Positions 62,139 through 64,000 of a DNA stretch of 64,000 bases are shown piece by piece. The notes beneath the pieces were generated by a model. That model ran no database searches and had not been told where the DNA came from. It was given only the letters and a program-made list of their open reading frames with translations. Location of the stretch: contig NZ_FONY01000014.1 in assembly GCF_900113045.1 (NCBI RefSeq), positions 1-64,000 of the forward strand, given 5' to 3'. The DNA comes from Thermoflexibacter ruber. Lineage in GTDB: Bacteria; Bacteroidota; Bacteroidia; Cytophagales; Thermoflexibacteraceae. A program made the position numbers and the translations under genes. Positions within the stretch are counted from its first letter, which is position 1, and each line of letters begins with the position of its first letter.

Positions 62139-64000
62139 TCACTTTGCATTTTCTACAATAGCGATTTCCTCTGGCGTAAGTTGGTAGAGTTGATAGACTA
62201 ATTGATTGATTTCGTGGTCTGTATCTTGTATTTGGAAAAATAAAGGCATTATTTTTTCTTTCTCCGCTATGAAAAACTCAGTCCATTCTTTTTGTTTTAT
62301 AGGGCTAAGTTTAATTTTTAATTTAGACAACTCATTCAAAAAAAACTCAGTATCTAACTCATACCAGTTTGATAGCCTTTGTGTTATCTTTTTTACCTTA
62401 AAATTACTTTTTAATACATCAATAAAAACTTTTCTATTTTTTTGTAATTCTTGATGGGTGGAAAGCATGATATTTACTTTGTCTACCAAAATTTGTTGCT
62501 TGGAAAGGGGTACATCGGGGATAGGGAACTTCTCTAAATTCTCTAAACTAATTTTTGCAAATACTTTTCCTTTTATGTCATGCAGTAAACGATAAAAAAA
62601 TGTTGCACAAGAAGAATTAAGAATAGCTAAAAGAAATTTTAAGTCATATTGCTCATTTTTTGCATAAATTCCATGAACTAATGAATCAAAATAGTAATTT
62701 TTCTCATCGTAACAAGAAATAAGACTATCTCCTGTTTTTCTTATCATTAGTTTTGTTATCTCAAACATATCTGGGCTTCTTAATGCAAAATCTATTTTTG
62801 CTTGCTTTTTCATTCCCTTTTTAGATTTAATGTCTTTGATAGTCAATGAATTTGCAATATTTTCATCATAGTTTACATAATCTCCTGACCATCTGAGATG
62901 GTACTTGAAAATGTTTTTTCCCCAGATAATTGGTTTATGAAAAGCAGATTTCCTTTTATCAGAAATAAGAATATGCTTAATATTCCCCGTGTTAAGTCCA
63001 TTTTTTAAATCAAAAAAGGAATTTAATGTAGGTAATTGTAATAATTTCTTTACAATTTTTCTGTGTTGGTTATCTATGATAGAAATTTCTGCATTAGGAT
63101 AATTCAAAAACTCGAATTGGGAAATTTTATCATAAATCATTTTCTTTTTTTCTAAATCATTAAATTTATCAACAGCAATAAGTTCTGTCAAATTATCTTC
63201 TTGCAAATTTTTTTGAATGGAAAATTTAATGATAAGACTATCACCTACTTCTGCTTCTTCAAATACTTTTTCACCAATGGTAAGTAGGTAATGGATTTTA
63301 GCATTTTGGATTAAAAATTTTCTAATATTTTCATAAAAAATATTGAATAACAATGACTTAGGAATAATAAAACTAATAACTCCCCTATCAAAAAGTTGGA
63401 ACATCCTTTCTAAAAATAAGACATATAGATTGGTTTTATATTGAGCAAGGGAATAGTTGGTTTTAAAATATTTTTCTTGTTTTTTCCTAATAAAAATTCC
63501 ATACGGCGGATTGCCCACTACCACATCAAAGGCAAAGGGAAACTCTTTTTGCCAGTCAAAGGCATACTCGTCTATGTTGGGGTCGTCTATGAGCGAGTTG
63601 CCTTGCTTGATGTTGGGGGAAAGGTCAGCAAGCGTAACTAACTTATTTGCAGTGAGTAACCACATCGCTAACTTGCTAATCGCAATGCTTTCCATGTTCA
63701 AATCCACCCCGTAGATATTGTTTTGCACGATTTGCTTTTTCACCTCCCATTCCTGTCTTGCATTTTGGTTCATTCCCTCAAACATTCCCCCCAGCCCGTT
63801 CCCGTTTTGGTGCTTGCCCTTAGCTTCTAACTTTGCCCTTTCTGCCAAGACGATTTTCCACTCAGACCACAGATATTCAAAGACTTGGGTAAGGAAAGCC
63901 CCGCTTCCGCAAGCAGGGTCAAGTACTTTGATACCGCGCAAGACCTCACTGTACTCCTGCCAATATGCCAAGTTTTCGGTTTTATGTTTTGCCAACAGTG
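62139..64000 (-). CDS. Type IIG/Eco57I-like restriction-modification enzyme, N-terminus outside window
   Basis: The frame is open to the right edge, so only the C-terminal ~620 residues are seen. The adenine methyltransferase motifs are present: motif I in LDPACGSGAF, VDLNMESIAISKLAMWLL, and motif IV NPPYG in VVVGNPPYG. A TaqI-type C-terminal target-recognition region follows (LEKFPIPDVPLSKQQILVDK), and the end TDHEINQLVYQLYQLTPEEIAIVE is typical of such enzymes. They methylate and cut DNA with one chain; the nuclease part is expected before the window edge. It is AT-rich compared with the GH78 gene, as often in transferred restriction genes. Confidence 0.9.
   Translation of the reverse strand, partial: LLAKHKTENLAYWQEYSEVLRGIKVLDPACGSGAFLTQVFEYLWSEWKIVLAERAKLEAKGKHQNGNGLGGMFEGMNQNARQEWEVKKQIVQNNIYGVDLNMESIAISKLAMWLLTANKLVTLADLSPNIKQGNSLIDDPNIDEYAFDWQKEFPFAFDVVVGNPPYGIFIRKKQEKYFKTNYSLAQYKTNLYVLFLERMFQLFDRGVISFIIPKSLLFNIFYENIRKFLIQNAKIHYLLTIGEKVFEEAEVGDSLIIKFSIQKNLQEDNLTELIAVDKFNDLEKKKMIYDKISQFEFLNYPNAEISIIDNQHRKIVKKLLQLPTLNSFFDLKNGLNTGNIKHILISDKRKSAFHKPIIWGKNIFKYHLRWSGDYVNYDENIANSLTIKDIKSKKGMKKQAKIDFALRSPDMFEITKLMIRKTGDSLISCYDEKNYYFDSLVHGIYAKNEQYDLKFLLAILNSSCATFFYRLLHDIKGKVFAKISLENLEKFPIPDVPLSKQQILVDKVNIMLSTHQELQKNRKVFIDVLKSNFKVKKITQRLSNWYELDTEFFLNELSKLKIKLSPIKQKEWTEFFIAEKEKIMPLFFQIQDTDHEINQLVYQLYQLTPEEIAIVENAK

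Overview
The window is a 64 kb piece of a low-GC chromosome from a Bacteroidota bacterium, most likely an aerobic gliding member of the Cytophagales. The grounds are family-level. GldC and GldN (gliding motility and type IX secretion) are present, there are many lipoproteins and signal-peptide proteins, Shine-Dalgarno sequences are almost absent, and several upstream regions carry the Bacteroidota promoter pattern TTG-N18-21-TAnnTTTG. An oxoglutarate dehydrogenase, an ATP-dependent PEP carboxykinase and an FGE-type sulfatase maturase (which uses oxygen) fit aerobic respiration. The species cannot be named from the sequence alone. No rRNA, tRNA, CRISPR array or transposase was seen.

Layout. 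1-2552: 5' part of a large secreted cadherin/Kelch/InlB-repeat/malectin protein, cut by the left edge. 2995-9976: plus-strand genes for an exported formylglycine-generating enzyme, dCTP deaminase, an iron-binding lipoprotein, a histidine kinase/response regulator pair, a leucine-rich-repeat lipoprotein and a sugar 1-kinase. 10034-17417: oxoglutarate dehydrogenase E2 and E1, separated by a 3 kb island holding an MntA/HepT toxin-antitoxin pair (HepT frameshifted), a Uma2 nuclease-like gene, a STAS-like gene and an unknown gene among dispersed repeats. 17871-26065: minus-strand housekeeping and envelope genes (glutathione peroxidase, MarR, YceI, shikimate kinase, FKBP, HlyD/TolC). 26066-26997: a divergent spacer with a candidate small RNA. 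26998-34188: gldN, a MATE pump, a TPR protein, gapA, YtxH and a GH30 glycosidase. 34345-35961: a Sua5-type tRNA modification gene and an acidic protein made of four internal repeats. 35964-41964: M1 peptidase, arylsulfatase, XdhC and a GH29 fucosidase. 42045-49440: pckA, a sugar kinase, OsmC, GldC, an MFS transporter, a DapA-family lyase/aldolase and an aldose epimerase. 49507-55921: DUF2461, recJ, cysS, DUF2141 and an AAA/PD-(D/E)XK protein. 56001-64000: a TPR-CHAT protease-like protein, a repeat-rich spacer, a GH78 rhamnosidase and the C-terminal part of a type IIG restriction-modification enzyme cut by the right edge.

The genes suggest degradation of plant or algal glycans. GH29, GH30 and GH78 enzymes and a sulfatase act outside the cytoplasm, an FGE could activate the sulfatase, and a mutarotase, a transporter, sugar kinases and a class I aldolase could process released sugars into central metabolism (gapA, pckA, OGDH). 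The more unusual items are the four-repeat acidic protein with a 20-bp-periodic direct repeat upstream, the repeat-flanked island that splits the OGDH genes, three dispersed repeat families, the frameshifted HepT, a candidate orphan small RNA, a TPM-LRR fusion lipoprotein, a secreted TPR-CHAT protein and two phased palindromes upstream of pckA. I did not find one clear multi-gene system that is wholly new; the four-repeat acidic protein and the repeat families are the least explained.
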